Shown piece by piece: positions 1 to 9,530 of a stretch of DNA of 64,000 bases. The DNA comes from Duganella margarita (GTDB lineage: Bacteria; Pseudomonadota; Gammaproteobacteria; Burkholderiales; Burkholderiaceae_D): the NCBI RefSeq assembly GCF_009857535.1, contig NZ_WWCS01000010.1, positions 1-64,000 of the forward strand, written 5' to 3'. The notes under the pieces were generated by a model. That model saw nothing but the letters and a program-made list of their open reading frames with translations. It was not told the origin of the DNA and ran no database searches. Numbering within the stretch: the first letter of the stretch is position 1; each line of letters begins with the position of its first letter. Position numbers and translations under genes: made by a program.

Positions 1-1
1 T

Positions 2-2281
2 CTGGTGGCGCAGCGGCGCGGCGTGCGGGCCGCGCTGCGGCTGGCGCCCTACCTGCGGCGGCTATGGCGCGCCGCCGGGCGCGCCCAGCTGCTGCACGTG
101 ATGGCGACGTCCGGCTGGTCCTGGCATCTGCACGCCGCGCCCGCGATCTGGATCGGCCGGCTGCGCGGCGCCGGGGTCGTGCTGCATTACCACGGCGGCG
201 AAGCGCCGGCGTTCCTGGCGCGCAGTCCGCGCCTGGTCGGCTTCAGCCTGCGCCGTGCCCACGCCGTCATCGTGCCGTCGGCCTATCTGGCCCGGGTCTT
301 TGGCGCCTCCGGCGTCGCGGTGCGCATCGTGCCCAACGTCGTCGACCTGGCGCGCTTCCGGCCACCGCCGGCGCGCCCGGCGCAGGCGCAGGTCCTGATC
401 GCCCGCCATCTCGAACCGCTGTACGACCACGCCACCGCGCTGCATGCGTTCGCGCTGCTGCGCCGGCAGCTGCCGCAGGCGCGCCTGACCATCTGCGGCG
501 ACGGCCCGGAACTGGCGCGGCTGCAACAACTGGCGGCGGCGCTACAGCTACAGCACGCCGTCCACTTCGCCGGCAAGACCGACAACGCCGCCATGCCCGC
601 TTATTATCAGCAGGCCGACCTGATGCTCAATCCCAGCCGGGCCGACAACCTGCCGGTGTCGGTGCTGGAGGCCTGGGCCAGCGGCGTGCCGGTGGTCAGC
701 ACGGCGGTCGGCGGCGTGCCCGACCTGATCCGGCACGACGTCGACGGCCTGCTGGTGCCGCCGGGCGATCCCGCCGCGATGGCGCGCGCCATGGCGGCCC
801 TGCTGGCCGACCGCGCCACCGCGCAACGCCTCGCCGGCGCCGGCCTGGCCGCCGTCCAGCGCTTCAGCTGGCAGCAAGTGGCCCCGCTGCTGTTCGCGCA
901 ATACCGGCGGCTGCTCGACCGTCCGCGCGGTGCCGGCTACACCGCCCTGGTGTCGGCCGTGCTGTTTCCATTGCATGAATGGTTCAAGCGCCACAACAGC
1001 GCGCCATTGCGGCGCCAGATGGAAGTCAGCCAGTGGTGGCGGCGCGACCAGATCGAAAGCCTGCAGCTGCAGCGCCTGCGCGCGTTGCTGCTGCACGCAT
1101 CGGAGCACGTGCCCTATTACCGCCAGCAATACGCCCGCATCGGTTTTGACGCCAACCGGGTCCAGCACGTGCGCGACCTGCGCCTGCTGCCGATCCTGCG
1201 CAAATCGCATATCAACGACCACCGCGATGACTTCCGGGCCGATGACGCCGGGCGCCTGCAGCGCTTCACCACCGGCGGCTCCAGCGGCGAACCGCTGATT
1301 TTCTACCTGGGCAAGCGACGCGTCAGCCATGACGTCGCCGCCAAATGGCGTGCCACGCGCTGGTGGGGCGTGGACATCGGCGACCGCGAGGCGGTGCTGT
1401 GGGGCTCGCCGATCGAGCTGAGCGCCCAGGACGTGTGGCGCGCGCGCCGCGACCGCGTCATGCGCAGCGACCTGTTGCCAGCCTTCGACCTGGCCCCCGC
1501 CCGCCTCGACGCCTACCTGGCCCACCTGCAGCGGCAGCGCCCGGCCATGCTGTTCGGCTACCCGTCGGTGATGTGCCTGCTGGCGCAGCATGCGCAGGCG
1601 CGCGGCGTCCGCCTGGACCGGCTCGGCGTATGGGTGGTGTTCGTCACCGCCGAGCGCCTGTATGACGACCAGCGCGCCCTGCTGGCGCGCGCCTTCGCCG
1701 CCCCGGTCGCCAACGGCTACGGCGGCCGCGACGCCGGCTTCATCGCCCACGAGTGCCCGGAAGGCGGCATGCACATCACCGCCGAGGACGTCATCGTCGA
1801 GATCCTCGATGCGCATGGCGAGCCGGTGCCGCCGGGCGACAGCGGCGCCATCGTCATCACCCACCTGGCCAGCCGCGAGTTTCCGTTCATCCGCTACGCC
1901 ACCGGCGACATCGGCGCGCTCGATCCGGCGCCGTGCCGCTGCGGCCGCGGCCTGCCGCTGCTGCAACGGGTCGAAGGCCGGGTCACCGATTTCGTGGTGG
2001 CCCGCGACGGCACGGTGATGCATGGCCTGGCGCTGGTCTACATCCTGCGCGACCTGCCGCAGGTGCGCGCCTTCAAGATCATCCAGGAAACGCTGGACTG
2101 CACCCGGGTGCTGCTGGTCAGCGTCGACGGCCTGCCGCCGTCGCTGCGGCTCAGCATCGTGACGCAATTCCGCGCCCGGCTGGGAGCGACGGTGGAGATT
2201 GTTATCGAGGAAGTGACGGCGATACCGGCCGAGGCGTCCGGCAAGCATCGCTACGTCATCAGCAAGGTCGCCAGCCATTGA
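2..2281 (+). CDS. Glycosyltransferase (GT4) fused to CapK/PaaK-like adenylate-forming domain, 5' partial
   Basis: The frame is open to the window edge, and the first GTG (position 5) lies inside a GT4 fold whose opening strand is missing, so the true start is upstream. Counting from that GTG, residues 1-305 are a GT-B glycosyltransferase, with a donor-site E-x7-E region near 215-227 (NLPVSVLEAWASG). Residues 310-758 resemble CapK/phenylacetate-CoA ligase proteins: the nucleotide loop TTGGSSGEP lies at 422-430, followed by an NGYGGRD stretch and RYATGDIG. In many exopolysaccharide loci these two activities are separate neighbouring genes; here they are one polypeptide. It ends 12 bp before a convergent gene. 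The acceptor sugar and the substrate of the adenylating half cannot be told from the sequence. Confidence 0.85.
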   Translation: MVAQRRGVRAALRLAPYLRRLWRAAGRAQLLHVMATSGWSWHLHAAPAIWIGRLRGAGVVLHYHGGEAPAFLARSPRLVGFSLRRAHAVIVPSAYLARVFGASGVAVRIVPNVVDLARFRPPPARPAQAQVLIARHLEPLYDHATALHAFALLRRQLPQARLTICGDGPELARLQQLAAALQLQHAVHFAGKTDNAAMPAYYQQADLMLNPSRADNLPVSVLEAWASGVPVVSTAVGGVPDLIRHDVDGLLVPPGDPAAMARAMAALLADRATAQRLAGAGLAAVQRFSWQQVAPLLFAQYRRLLDRPRGAGYTALVSAVLFPLHEWFKRHNSAPLRRQMEVSQWWRRDQIESLQLQRLRALLLHASEHVPYYRQQYARIGFDANRVQHVRDLRLLPILRKSHINDHRDDFRADDAGRLQRFTTGGSSGEPLIFYLGKRRVSHDVAAKWRATRWWGVDIGDREAVLWGSPIELSAQDVWRARRDRVMRSDLLPAFDLAPARLDAYLAHLQRQRPAMLFGYPSVMCLLAQHAQARGVRLDRLGVWVVFVTAERLYDDQRALLARAFAAPVANGYGGRDAGFIAHECPEGGMHITAEDVIVEILDAHGEPVPPGDSGAIVITHLASREFPFIRYATGDIGALDPAPCRCGRGLPLLQRVEGRVTDFVVARDGTVMHGLALVYILRDLPQVRAFKIIQETLDCTRVLLVSVDGLPPSLRLSIVTQFRARLGATVEIVIEEVTAIPAEASGKHRYVISKVASH

Positions 2282-2293
2282 GCCCACGTCCGG

Positions 2294-3451
2294 TCAAGGT
2301 TGCCTGACCATGGCCGTCTCAACCGGATGCTGCCGGTGATAGCGCGCCAGCGCCTGCCGTTGCGCCGCCTGGTGCGCGGCCACCGTGGCCGGTGTCAGCT
2401 CGACGCCAAAGTCGCTGTCGGCGCCAAACAGGCGCGCCAGCACCATCGCCCCGACCCGCGTCCGGTAATGCGAGGTTTCCCAATAATTGCGCATCTCGGG
2501 CTGGCCGCTGACCTGCGGCGGCGGCTCGGTGGTCACCTCGTTAAAGCCGGCAAAATCAAACACCCGCACATCGCAGCCCTGCCGCCGCTGCTGGTCGGCC
2601 AGCGCCGCCAGTTGCCCCTGCCAGCGTTCCAGCGCCGGCCACTTGCCGGCCCAGTACAGGGCGTCGCTGGTCATCGCATGGGTCGGATTAAGGTACAGTC
2701 GCAGCCGGGTGCCGGCGCGGCACAGCCGGTCCATGCTGGCCGCCAGTTCCTGCATGGCGTCCGTCGTCGGCCCGCCGCCGCGCGCGAATTCCCGTACCCG
2801 CGGCAGGATGGCGGCGCCGGTGCCGCCGAGGCTGGCGATGCGATCGCGCACGCAGCGGCCGTCACGCTGCCCATACAGCGCCAGGCTGGACTGACAGATG
2901 TCGCCAAACGTGCCGCGCAGCACGCGGATCGAATCGAGCGTCATGTCGATGCTGATCGCCCGTTTCAGATTGATCAGCGCCCGCCGCAGAAAATACCAGC
3001 GGTCGGCCGCCACCAGCGCCCGGTCAAAGTCGGAATTGCCGATTTCCATGGAAAACGATGGCGCGTCGATGCCCCACACCACGGTCTCGAGCCGGCTGAC
3101 GGCGGCCGCGTGGCGCAGCATCGCCGCCGCGTCGCCCAGCGAGGCGCCGGACAGCGCGCCGTTGAACACCCGCTGCCCCGCGAACTCCGGCGTCTGCACC
3201 GGCAAGCCCAGCTCGGTGCGGGAATTGCCGAGATACAGCACCTGCGGCTGAAACCGCGCCAGCGCGTAAGTCTTGCCCCAAGGACTGAGTTTCTCCCGCC
3301 CCGGCAACAGCCGTTGCAGGTGCGGCGTCTGCCACTGGTGCGTCAGGTAGGGATCGACCTGGTAGTTCAGCGCGGCCACCGCGCCCGTCAGCCCCAGGCT
3401 CAGCGCGCAAAAGATGGCGACATAGCGACGCCAATCGGCTTGTGTGTTCAT
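2294..3451 (-). CDS. SGNH/AlgJ-like membrane-anchored protein, partner of MBOAT acyltransferase
   Basis: 385 residues with an N-terminal membrane anchor (about residues 9-28) followed by an extracytoplasmic domain. GNSRT at 75-79 takes the place of the SGNH block-I GDS motif, and a C-terminal ETSH stretch resembles the DxxH block carrying the catalytic His. Proteins of this sort (AlgJ/AlgX/DltD-like) work with an MBOAT protein to O-acylate an exported glycan. Here the gene is 2 bp downstream of the MBOAT gene, last in the operon. The ATG at 3451 was chosen because it precedes the membrane anchor; the longer frame upstream only overlaps MBOAT coding sequence. Function is inferred from motifs and pairing. 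Confidence 0.7.
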   Translation of the reverse strand: MNTQADWRRYVAIFCALSLGLTGAVAALNYQVDPYLTHQWQTPHLQRLLPGREKLSPWGKTYALARFQPQVLYLGNSRTELGLPVQTPEFAGQRVFNGALSGASLGDAAAMLRHAAAVSRLETVVWGIDAPSFSMEIGNSDFDRALVAADRWYFLRRALINLKRAISIDMTLDSIRVLRGTFGDICQSSLALYGQRDGRCVRDRIASLGGTGAAILPRVREFARGGGPTTDAMQELAASMDRLCRAGTRLRLYLNPTHAMTSDALYWAGKWPALERWQGQLAALADQQRRQGCDVRVFDFAGFNEVTTEPPPQVSGQPEMRNYWETSHYRTRVGAMVLARLFGADSDFGVELTPATVAAHQAAQRQALARYHRQHPVETAMVRQP

Positions 3452-3453
3452 GA

Positions 3454-4857
3454 TCAGAATTGGAAGTAGAGAAACTCGGTGACCTTGTTCATATTGAACA
3501 GGCAGCACAGAAACACCATCGCGATCAGCGTGCTGCGCCAGGTGGCCGGCGTCCATTGCCCCGGCGCGCCGAACAGCTGCTGCGTATTCGGCGCAAATAA
3601 CGCCAGCCCCATCGCCACCGCCAGGGTCGGCAGCGCCGCCCCGCGCATGTCGATCCAGCGGATGCCGTCAAACACCGGATGCAGGCCCAGCGCGGCCAGC
3701 GGGCCCGCCCAGCCGGCCAGCGGACGCGGCAGTGCGATGCCGTTGGCGCCGGCCAATCCCTGCAACACTTCGCCGGCGGTGGCCAGGTCCGGTGCGCGGA
3801 ACACCACCCAGGCCGCCATCACCGCCAGCAGCGTCAGCCAGCGGCCCCAACAGCGCGGCGTCGCCGACCGCGTCAGCGCCTGCCAGCCGTGCTGGATCAC
3901 CAGGTAGCCCCCGTGCAGCGCGCCCCACACCACGAAGGTCCAGCCGGCGCCGTGCCACAGCCCGCCCAGCAGCATGGTCAGCATCAGGTTGCGGTAGCGG
4001 CTGACAGCGCCGTGGCGGTTGCCGCCCAGCGGCACGTACAGATAATCGCGCAGGAAACGCGACAAGGTCATGTGCCAGCGCCGCCAGAACTCGCTGATAT
4101 TGGCCGCCTTGTACGGCGAATTGAAATTCAGCGGCAGCCGCACGCCAAACAGCCGCGACAGGCCGATCGCCATGTCCGAGTAGCCGGAAAAATCAAAGTA
4201 CAGCTGGCAGGTGTACGCCAGCGTGCCGATCCACGCTTCCACCAGCTGCGGCTGGGCGCCGGGCGCGAACACCGGCGCCGCCAGCACCGAGATCGGATCG
4301 GCCAGCAGCACCTTCTTGGCCAGGCCCACCACGAATATCGACAGCCCGATGGCCACGTCGGCCATGTCGAAGCGAGGCAGCCGATCGAATTGCGGCATCA
4401 TCTCCTTGTGGTGCAGCACCGGACCGGCAATCAGGTGCGGAAAATAACTGACAAACAGCGTGTAATGCACCAGCCGGTACTCGCCGTTGCCGCCACGGTA
4501 GCAATCGACCAGATACGCGATCTGGGTGAACGTAAAGAACGAGATACCGACCGGCAAAATAATCTCCCAGCCATGACCCGGCAGGAAGAAATTGGCGTAT
4601 TTATAGTAGGCCAGCACGGCCAGATTGGCCGCCACGCCGAACAGCAACATGCGGCGGTGCTGCGCGCACCAGTAGTTGAACAGGATGGAACCGAGCAGCA
4701 GCGGCAGGTAGCGCGTATCCCAATAGCCGTAGAAGAACAGCGACGCCAGCGCCAGCCAGCCGGCAATCCAGTGCGGACGCCAGCGCAACAGCACGAAGTA
4801 GCCCGCCAGCACCGCCGGCAGGTACAGAAACAGGAAGCTGAACGAATTAAACAGCAT
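3454..4857 (-). CDS. MBOAT family O-acyltransferase (AlgI-like)
   Basis: 467-residue polytopic membrane protein, the usual length for AlgI-type membrane-bound O-acyltransferases. The signature is clear: HMTLSRFLRDYLYVPLGG at 262-279 and GGLWHGAGW at 298-306, which contains the invariant catalytic His302. AlgI-type enzymes pass an acetyl group across the inner membrane for transfer to an exported polysaccharide by an SGNH-type partner, and such a partner is the next gene. The start overlaps the end of the upstream glycosyltransferase by 11 bp, so translation is probably coupled. The likely role is acetylation of the exopolysaccharide made by this operon. Confidence 0.9.
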   Translation of the reverse strand: MLFNSFSFLFLYLPAVLAGYFVLLRWRPHWIAGWLALASLFFYGYWDTRYLPLLLGSILFNYWCAQHRRMLLFGVAANLAVLAYYKYANFFLPGHGWEIILPVGISFFTFTQIAYLVDCYRGGNGEYRLVHYTLFVSYFPHLIAGPVLHHKEMMPQFDRLPRFDMADVAIGLSIFVVGLAKKVLLADPISVLAAPVFAPGAQPQLVEAWIGTLAYTCQLYFDFSGYSDMAIGLSRLFGVRLPLNFNSPYKAANISEFWRRWHMTLSRFLRDYLYVPLGGNRHGAVSRYRNLMLTMLLGGLWHGAGWTFVVWGALHGGYLVIQHGWQALTRSATPRCWGRWLTLLAVMAAWVVFRAPDLATAGEVLQGLAGANGIALPRPLAGWAGPLAALGLHPVFDGIRWIDMRGAALPTLAVAMGLALFAPNTQQLFGAPGQWTPATWRSTLIAMVFLCCLFNMNKVTEFLYFQF

Positions 4858-5914
4858 GGCCCGCTCCGTGTTGGCGACGCTGGTACAGCAGCTGGTAACA
4901 GTCGGCGATTTTCAGCGCCGCGCGCCGCCAGGCGAAGTCCTGCACCAGCGCGCTGACCGCAGCGCGCGGCGGCGGCGTCGCGACCAGCGCCTGGATCGCC
5001 AGCCGCAGCGCATCGGTGTCGCTCCAGCGCAACTGCTTGAGCGCAAACCCGCTGCCTGGCAGATGAAGTGGACTGTCATCGGCCATCACCACCGGCGTGC
5101 CGGTCGCCAACGCCTCCAGTACCGGCAATGGAAACGCTTCGCCCTGGCTGGGCAGGACCAGCACCGACGCCGCCGCATACGCACTGGCCAGCAAGGGATC
5201 CTGGTGCGCCAGCTGGCCCAGCCAGCGGACGTTGGGCGCCGCCACCAGGCCCTGCAGGTAGGCCTGATGTTGCCGCCGCGCGTGGCCGAGCAATACCACC
5301 GGCAGCTCCGGAGTCGCCAGCATGCGCGTCAGGTCCTGTTGATGCTTGTACGGCGCGATGCTGCCGGCCATCAGCACAAACGGGCCGTCCAGGCCGGTAT
5401 GGCGGCGAAACGCCTGCGCATCGGCGGCGAAAAACCGTTCGGCCACACCATTGGGCAGCAAGTGAATCCGGGCGGGGGCGACCTTGAAGCCATCAATCAG
5501 CGCGTCTTGCTCCGCCTCGTCCGCTGCGATCACCAGTTGCGCCAGCTGCAAAGCGCGCTTGGTCTGGGCGTAGCTGGTTTGCACGTTCCACCGGGTCAGC
5601 CGTCCGGTCAACTGCTCGGCGACGCCGGCGCGCCAGCCCGCACTGCGGCTCCATCCCGGCGCCAGCAAGGCCGACAGCACCACCGGCACGCCCAGCTCGT
5701 GCGCCAGCTCCACCACCCGGACATTGCCGTTGATTGCCGAAAACACATGAAGGACATCGTAACGGTCGAGGCGCTGACGGTTGGTATCGACCAGCTCGAT
5801 CTCCAGTCCCGGCACGGCCAGCTGGCGCAGGGCGGCAATGGTGGACCGCACTTGCAGCTGCAAGCCGCTGTCCCGCTGAAACAACATGGCATACGACAAA
5901 ATACCCACCCGCAT
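4847..5914 (-). CDS. Glycosyltransferase family 4
   Basis: 355 residues, GT-B fold. It begins MRVGILSYAMLFQRDSG, the typical first strand and glycine-rich turn of GT4 enzymes. The C-terminal half has the donor-binding GSIAPYKHQQ stretch and the EAFPLPVLEALATG retaining E-x7-E motif. The ATG at 5914 opens the first beta strand; the upstream extension of the frame lies within flippase coding sequence. It sits 10 bp after the flippase gene and overlaps the MBOAT gene by 11 bp, so it belongs to the 9448-to-2294 operon. It probably adds one sugar of the repeat unit; donor and acceptor are unknown. Confidence 0.85.
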   Translation of the reverse strand: MRVGILSYAMLFQRDSGLQLQVRSTIAALRQLAVPGLEIELVDTNRQRLDRYDVLHVFSAINGNVRVVELAHELGVPVVLSALLAPGWSRSAGWRAGVAEQLTGRLTRWNVQTSYAQTKRALQLAQLVIAADEAEQDALIDGFKVAPARIHLLPNGVAERFFAADAQAFRRHTGLDGPFVLMAGSIAPYKHQQDLTRMLATPELPVVLLGHARRQHQAYLQGLVAAPNVRWLGQLAHQDPLLASAYAAASVLVLPSQGEAFPLPVLEALATGTPVVMADDSPLHLPGSGFALKQLRWSDTDALRLAIQALVATPPPRAAVSALVQDFAWRRAALKIADCYQLLYQRRQHGAGHAV

Positions 5915-5924
5915 GACTCGCTCC

Positions 5925-7364
5925 TTATCGATGCAGCAACGCCAGCGCCTTGCGTGCCGCCAGCGAGCATTCGTTCGCCAGCGGATGGCGCACATAGTGA
6001 ACCGCCGCCAGCCAGACCAGCGCGCACAGCACAGCCGCCGCCAGCAGCTGCGGCAACGCCTGTCCTTGCGGCCGCCACTGCTGCAAGAGCGCCACACCGG
6101 ACAGGCACAAGGCCGCCACCGCGCCGCTGCGCCGGGTGGCCGCCAGCAATGGTGCGCAGCGCAGCGCGACCAGGCGGCGCAGATACCAATACGTCAGCCC
6201 GCAGCGCAATAGCGCGCCCGCCACCGCCGCCCAGCCCACCCAGTACAGGCCGAACGGCGCCGCGACCAGCAGGGCCAGCACCCGTAGCGGCACCGTCATC
6301 GCATCCAGCCGCGCCTGCGCCCCGACCTCGCCCATCGCCACAAACAGGTAGCGCGCCATGTTGAACGTGCTGAACAGCGCCGACGCCAGGCAAATCACGC
6401 GGATCAGCGGCACGGCGGCATCCCACTGGTCGCCGTACAACACCCGCACCAGCGCCGGCGCCATCAGCGCGACGAAGCCGAAGAACGGCCACGCCAGCGC
6501 GCTGATGTAGCCGACGGTGGTCAGATACGCTTGCCGCAAGTCACGCCCCTCGCGCGCCTGCAATGAAAACAACGGGAAGATCACCGGCGAGACCGCCGCC
6601 GTCACCAGTTGATTAAAGACGTTGATCACGCCCATCGCCTTGCTGTAAATGCCGACCTCGGCCAGCCCGATCAGCTTGCCGATGATCAGATCCGGCGCCG
6701 CCACGCCCATCTCGTCGATCACCGTGCCGGCCGTCGACACCGTGCCGAACGACAGGATGGTGCGCATGCCGCGCCATCCCGGCAGCCACGGCAGCTCGGA
6801 CGGGCGGCAGCACAAGGTCGCCAGCAGCGTCGCCAGCGCGCTGGCGACCGCGCCGCACACCAGGCTCAGGTAGCCCCAGCCGAGCAACGCCAGCCCGATC
6901 GAACACCCCATCTGCGCCGCGCACTGGCTGGTGTTGATGGCGAAGATCGCCGCGAACCGCATCTGCCGCCGCAGGTACGGCAAGGCCAGCGCGCTGAACG
7001 GAATCAGCAGGAAATTGATCGACAGCAGTTGCAAAGTGGTGCGCAGCCGCGGCTCGTGATAAAACCATGCGGCCGGTGCGCTGGCGGCCAGCACCAGCGC
7101 CGCCAGCGTCCACGCCACCAGCAGGCTGACGCTGAGCGCGGCGCGCAGTTGTTGCCGGTCCAGCTCCGGCGCGTGGATCAGGTAGGCGCCGACGCCGAAG
7201 TCGCGCACCACCTGCGCCAGTCCGATCAGCACCGCGCCGACCGCGTACACGCCGACATCGTCCGGTGTCAGCAGCCGCGCCAGCACCATCGTGCCGATGG
7301 TGTTGAGCACCAGCAGCGTATATTTCTCCGAAAACGAGAACAGGAAAGAACGATGGGGTTTCAT
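5925..7364 (-). CDS. Lipopolysaccharide/exopolysaccharide flippase (Wzx/MOP family)
   Basis: 479 residues with repeated hydrophobic segments along the whole length, matching the roughly 12-14 helices of MOP-superfamily polysaccharide exporters. The N-terminal NTIGTMVLARLLTPDDVGVYAVG pattern (read with the usual variation) is characteristic of Wzx/RfbX/WzxC proteins. Such flippases move undecaprenyl-linked oligosaccharide units across the inner membrane. The start overlaps the stop of the upstream GT2-GT4 gene (ATGA, 7361-7364), showing translational coupling. An O-antigen-ligase-like gene on the other strand at 9531 would act after this step. Confidence 0.87.
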   Translation of the reverse strand: MKPHRSFLFSFSEKYTLLVLNTIGTMVLARLLTPDDVGVYAVGAVLIGLAQVVRDFGVGAYLIHAPELDRQQLRAALSVSLLVAWTLAALVLAASAPAAWFYHEPRLRTTLQLLSINFLLIPFSALALPYLRRQMRFAAIFAINTSQCAAQMGCSIGLALLGWGYLSLVCGAVASALATLLATLCCRPSELPWLPGWRGMRTILSFGTVSTAGTVIDEMGVAAPDLIIGKLIGLAEVGIYSKAMGVINVFNQLVTAAVSPVIFPLFSLQAREGRDLRQAYLTTVGYISALAWPFFGFVALMAPALVRVLYGDQWDAAVPLIRVICLASALFSTFNMARYLFVAMGEVGAQARLDAMTVPLRVLALLVAAPFGLYWVGWAAVAGALLRCGLTYWYLRRLVALRCAPLLAATRRSGAVAALCLSGVALLQQWRPQGQALPQLLAAAVLCALVWLAAVHYVRHPLANECSLAARKALALLHR

Positions 7365-9448
7365 AACAGGCCGTCGTAGAACGCTGCCACTTGCTGGCCG
7401 ACCACCTCGTTGCTGTAGCGGCTGATCGCCACCTCGCGTCCGGCGGCCCCCATGGCTGCGCGCCGCGCCGGATCGGCCAGCAAGTCCCCGATCGCCAGCG
7501 CCGCCGCCGCCAGGTCATGCGCTGGAATCAATAGTCCGCCCGGACAGTCAGTCAGGATGTCGGCGCTGCCGGGCACGTCCGTCGCCACCGCCGGCACCCC
7601 GCACGCCATCGCCTCGATGGTGGCGATCCCGAAGCCTTCGTTGCGGCTCATCAGCAGGTGGACGTCGAGCGCTGGCATCAGCGTCTGCACCTCGGCCACG
7701 AAGCCGGTAAAGATCACCCATGGCGTCAGGCCCAGCCGCTCGGCCTGCTCGCGCAACGCCGCCTCCAGCGGCCCGTCGCCGGCCAGCACCAGGTACAGGT
7801 CGGGAAACCGCACCCGCAGCGCCGCCAGCAGCCCGATCGCCAGCGCCGGCCGCTTTTGCTCCGCCAACCGCGCCACCGTGCCGATCGCCAACGCCTGCTG
7901 CGGCAGCTGCCAACGCTGGCGCGCCTGCAGGCGCGTCGCCAGCGACGGCCGGAAGCGCGCGACGTCGACCGGATTCGGGATCACCGCCAGCCGCGCCGTC
8001 GGCGACAGGTAGTCCCGGTACAGCGCCAGGAAATGCGCCAGCGCCGAGTCCGACACCGCATAGACCCCGCGCACGCCGGCGAACGCCTGACGCAGCAGCC
8101 GCGCATGCCACGCGCTGAAGCTGGTCGGGGGAAACGCATTGTGGACACTGATGACCGCCGGCAGCCGGCATTGCTGCGCCAGCCACAGCACCGATGCGCC
8201 GTACGTGGTCCAGCAAAACGCCACATGCACCAGATCGGCTTTGAATGCCCGCAACCGGGGGGCGCCGAACCAGCGCGTGCGCCAGCGGCGCACTTCACGC
8301 CAGCGCCAGTTTCCCTCGAAGAACACCGGCGGATCGAATGCGGCCACGGTCACCTGTTCGCGCGCCAGGCGCTGCGTCCACGCGGTCAGGCCGGCGAAGG
8401 GCCGCAGCCCCAGCACCGCCTGGTAGCCGGCCGCCTGCAGATAGCGCGCCTCCTGCGCCATGCGCAATTCCATGCCACCCAGCTCGCCGGAATAGCTGGT
8501 CAGCAGCACCGTGTTGCGTGCCGGCGGCACGCCGTGCCAGGCTTCGTAAAAATAGCCGCGCAGATAGGCCATTTCCCAGCGATGGCTGAAGCGGCGGCCG
8601 GCGTCGCCGCTCACCACGGCGCGCAGCCAGGCCAGCGCTTCCAGCGCGTAGCGCGGCCACATCCAGCGCGGCACGCGCGCCAGCTCGGCAAACCGGCCGC
8701 GTTGCTGCTGGCGGAATTGGCCACGCCCGAAACGCCAGGCCTTCTGCAGGATGTAGTCGATCTCGACCTGATGGCGGCGGATATGGTGCGCCACCCGCGC
8801 TCCATGGTAGAAGCTGGCGCGGTAGCCGGCCATCGCCAGCCGGCGCGTCAATTCGGTCTCGCTGCCCATCGCGTAGTCGGCGCCATTGGGACCGACGCCG
8901 ACCTCGAAGCGGTGCCCCGCCGCAAACGGCGCGCGCCGCACCGCCATGTTGGCGCCCCACACCAGTCCGGGAAACACCGGCCCGTCCGGCAGCGCGGGCG
9001 AGGTCAGTCCATACGTCAGTCCGGTGGGAATCAGCGGCAGCAGCCAGGCCGGCGGCGGCGCCGCCCAGTCCGGCAAAATGGCGCCGCCGAACACGCTGTC
9101 GGCCGGATATGCCTGCGCGCAGGCCTGCCATTGCAGCAGCCAGTCCGGCTCCGGCGTGGCGTCGTCATCGGTGAAAATATACAGCGCGTCGTCGGGTTCC
9201 GGCGTGGCCAGCGCCGCCTCCAGCGCCCGGTTCAGCGCCCGGTTCTTGCCGGCCACCGGTTCCTGCAGACAGCGCAGCGGCAGCCGCCCGGCGTAACTGG
9301 CGAGCAGCGCGCCGGTGCCGTCGCTGCTGCCGTTGTCGACAATCAGCAGGCGCCAGCCGCCGTCCGGCACCTGCAGACGGCAATACGCGTCCAGCACTTT
9401 CGGCAACGTCGCCGCGCCATTGCGGCTTGCCATGAGTACGGTCAACAA
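7361..9448 (-). CDS. Bifunctional GT2-GT4 glycosyltransferase fusion
   Basis: 695 residues with two complete catalytic domains. Residues 1-270 are a GT-A family 2 domain with the NGSSDGTG and FTDDDATPEPDW (DxD) motifs. From about residue 310 (TSYSGELGGME) to the end is a GT4 domain with an EGFGIATIEAMACG E-x7-E motif. The start is taken as TTG at 9448: the first beta strand (LTVLMASRN) needs residues before the ATG at 9433, and a GGGGAG ribosome site lies 8 bases upstream of the TTG. First gene of the minus-strand polysaccharide operon. The fusion could add two successive sugars to one acceptor. Confidence 0.83.
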   Translation of the reverse strand: MLTVLMASRNGAATLPKVLDAYCRLQVPDGGWRLLIVDNGSSDGTGALLASYAGRLPLRCLQEPVAGKNRALNRALEAALATPEPDDALYIFTDDDATPEPDWLLQWQACAQAYPADSVFGGAILPDWAAPPPAWLLPLIPTGLTYGLTSPALPDGPVFPGLVWGANMAVRRAPFAAGHRFEVGVGPNGADYAMGSETELTRRLAMAGYRASFYHGARVAHHIRRHQVEIDYILQKAWRFGRGQFRQQQRGRFAELARVPRWMWPRYALEALAWLRAVVSGDAGRRFSHRWEMAYLRGYFYEAWHGVPPARNTVLLTSYSGELGGMELRMAQEARYLQAAGYQAVLGLRPFAGLTAWTQRLAREQVTVAAFDPPVFFEGNWRWREVRRWRTRWFGAPRLRAFKADLVHVAFCWTTYGASVLWLAQQCRLPAVISVHNAFPPTSFSAWHARLLRQAFAGVRGVYAVSDSALAHFLALYRDYLSPTARLAVIPNPVDVARFRPSLATRLQARQRWQLPQQALAIGTVARLAEQKRPALAIGLLAALRVRFPDLYLVLAGDGPLEAALREQAERLGLTPWVIFTGFVAEVQTLMPALDVHLLMSRNEGFGIATIEAMACGVPAVATDVPGSADILTDCPGGLLIPAHDLAAAALAIGDLLADPARRAAMGAAGREVAISRYSNEVVGQQVAAFYDGLL

Positions 9449-9502
9449 GGCCCGGTCTCCCCTGTCCTATGATGGCTAGATCAAAAAGCCAGTGTAGCGA
9501 CA

Positions 9503-9524
9503 GGCTCAATCGCAACGTTGAGCC
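9503..9524. promoter_or_regulatory. Inverted repeat in the divergent intergenic region
   Basis: GGCTCAA (9503-9509) and TTGAGCC (9518-9524) are perfect inverted arms around 8 bases, in the 82-bp gap between the divergent GT2-GT4 operon and the O-antigen-ligase-like gene. It ends 6 bp before the ATG at 9531. It may be an operator or a hairpin masking ribosome access; the absence of a Shine-Dalgarno sequence at that start fits either idea. No T-run follows, so it is not a terminator. Confidence 0.35.
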
Positions 9525-9530
9525 AAATCA

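Noticed and set aside
9504..9530. TGGC...TTGC resembling a sigma-54 promoter on the minus strand before the GT2-GT4 gene
   Set aside because: The spacing is GG-N9-GC, one base too short, and the match is part of the inverted repeat at 9503-9524.
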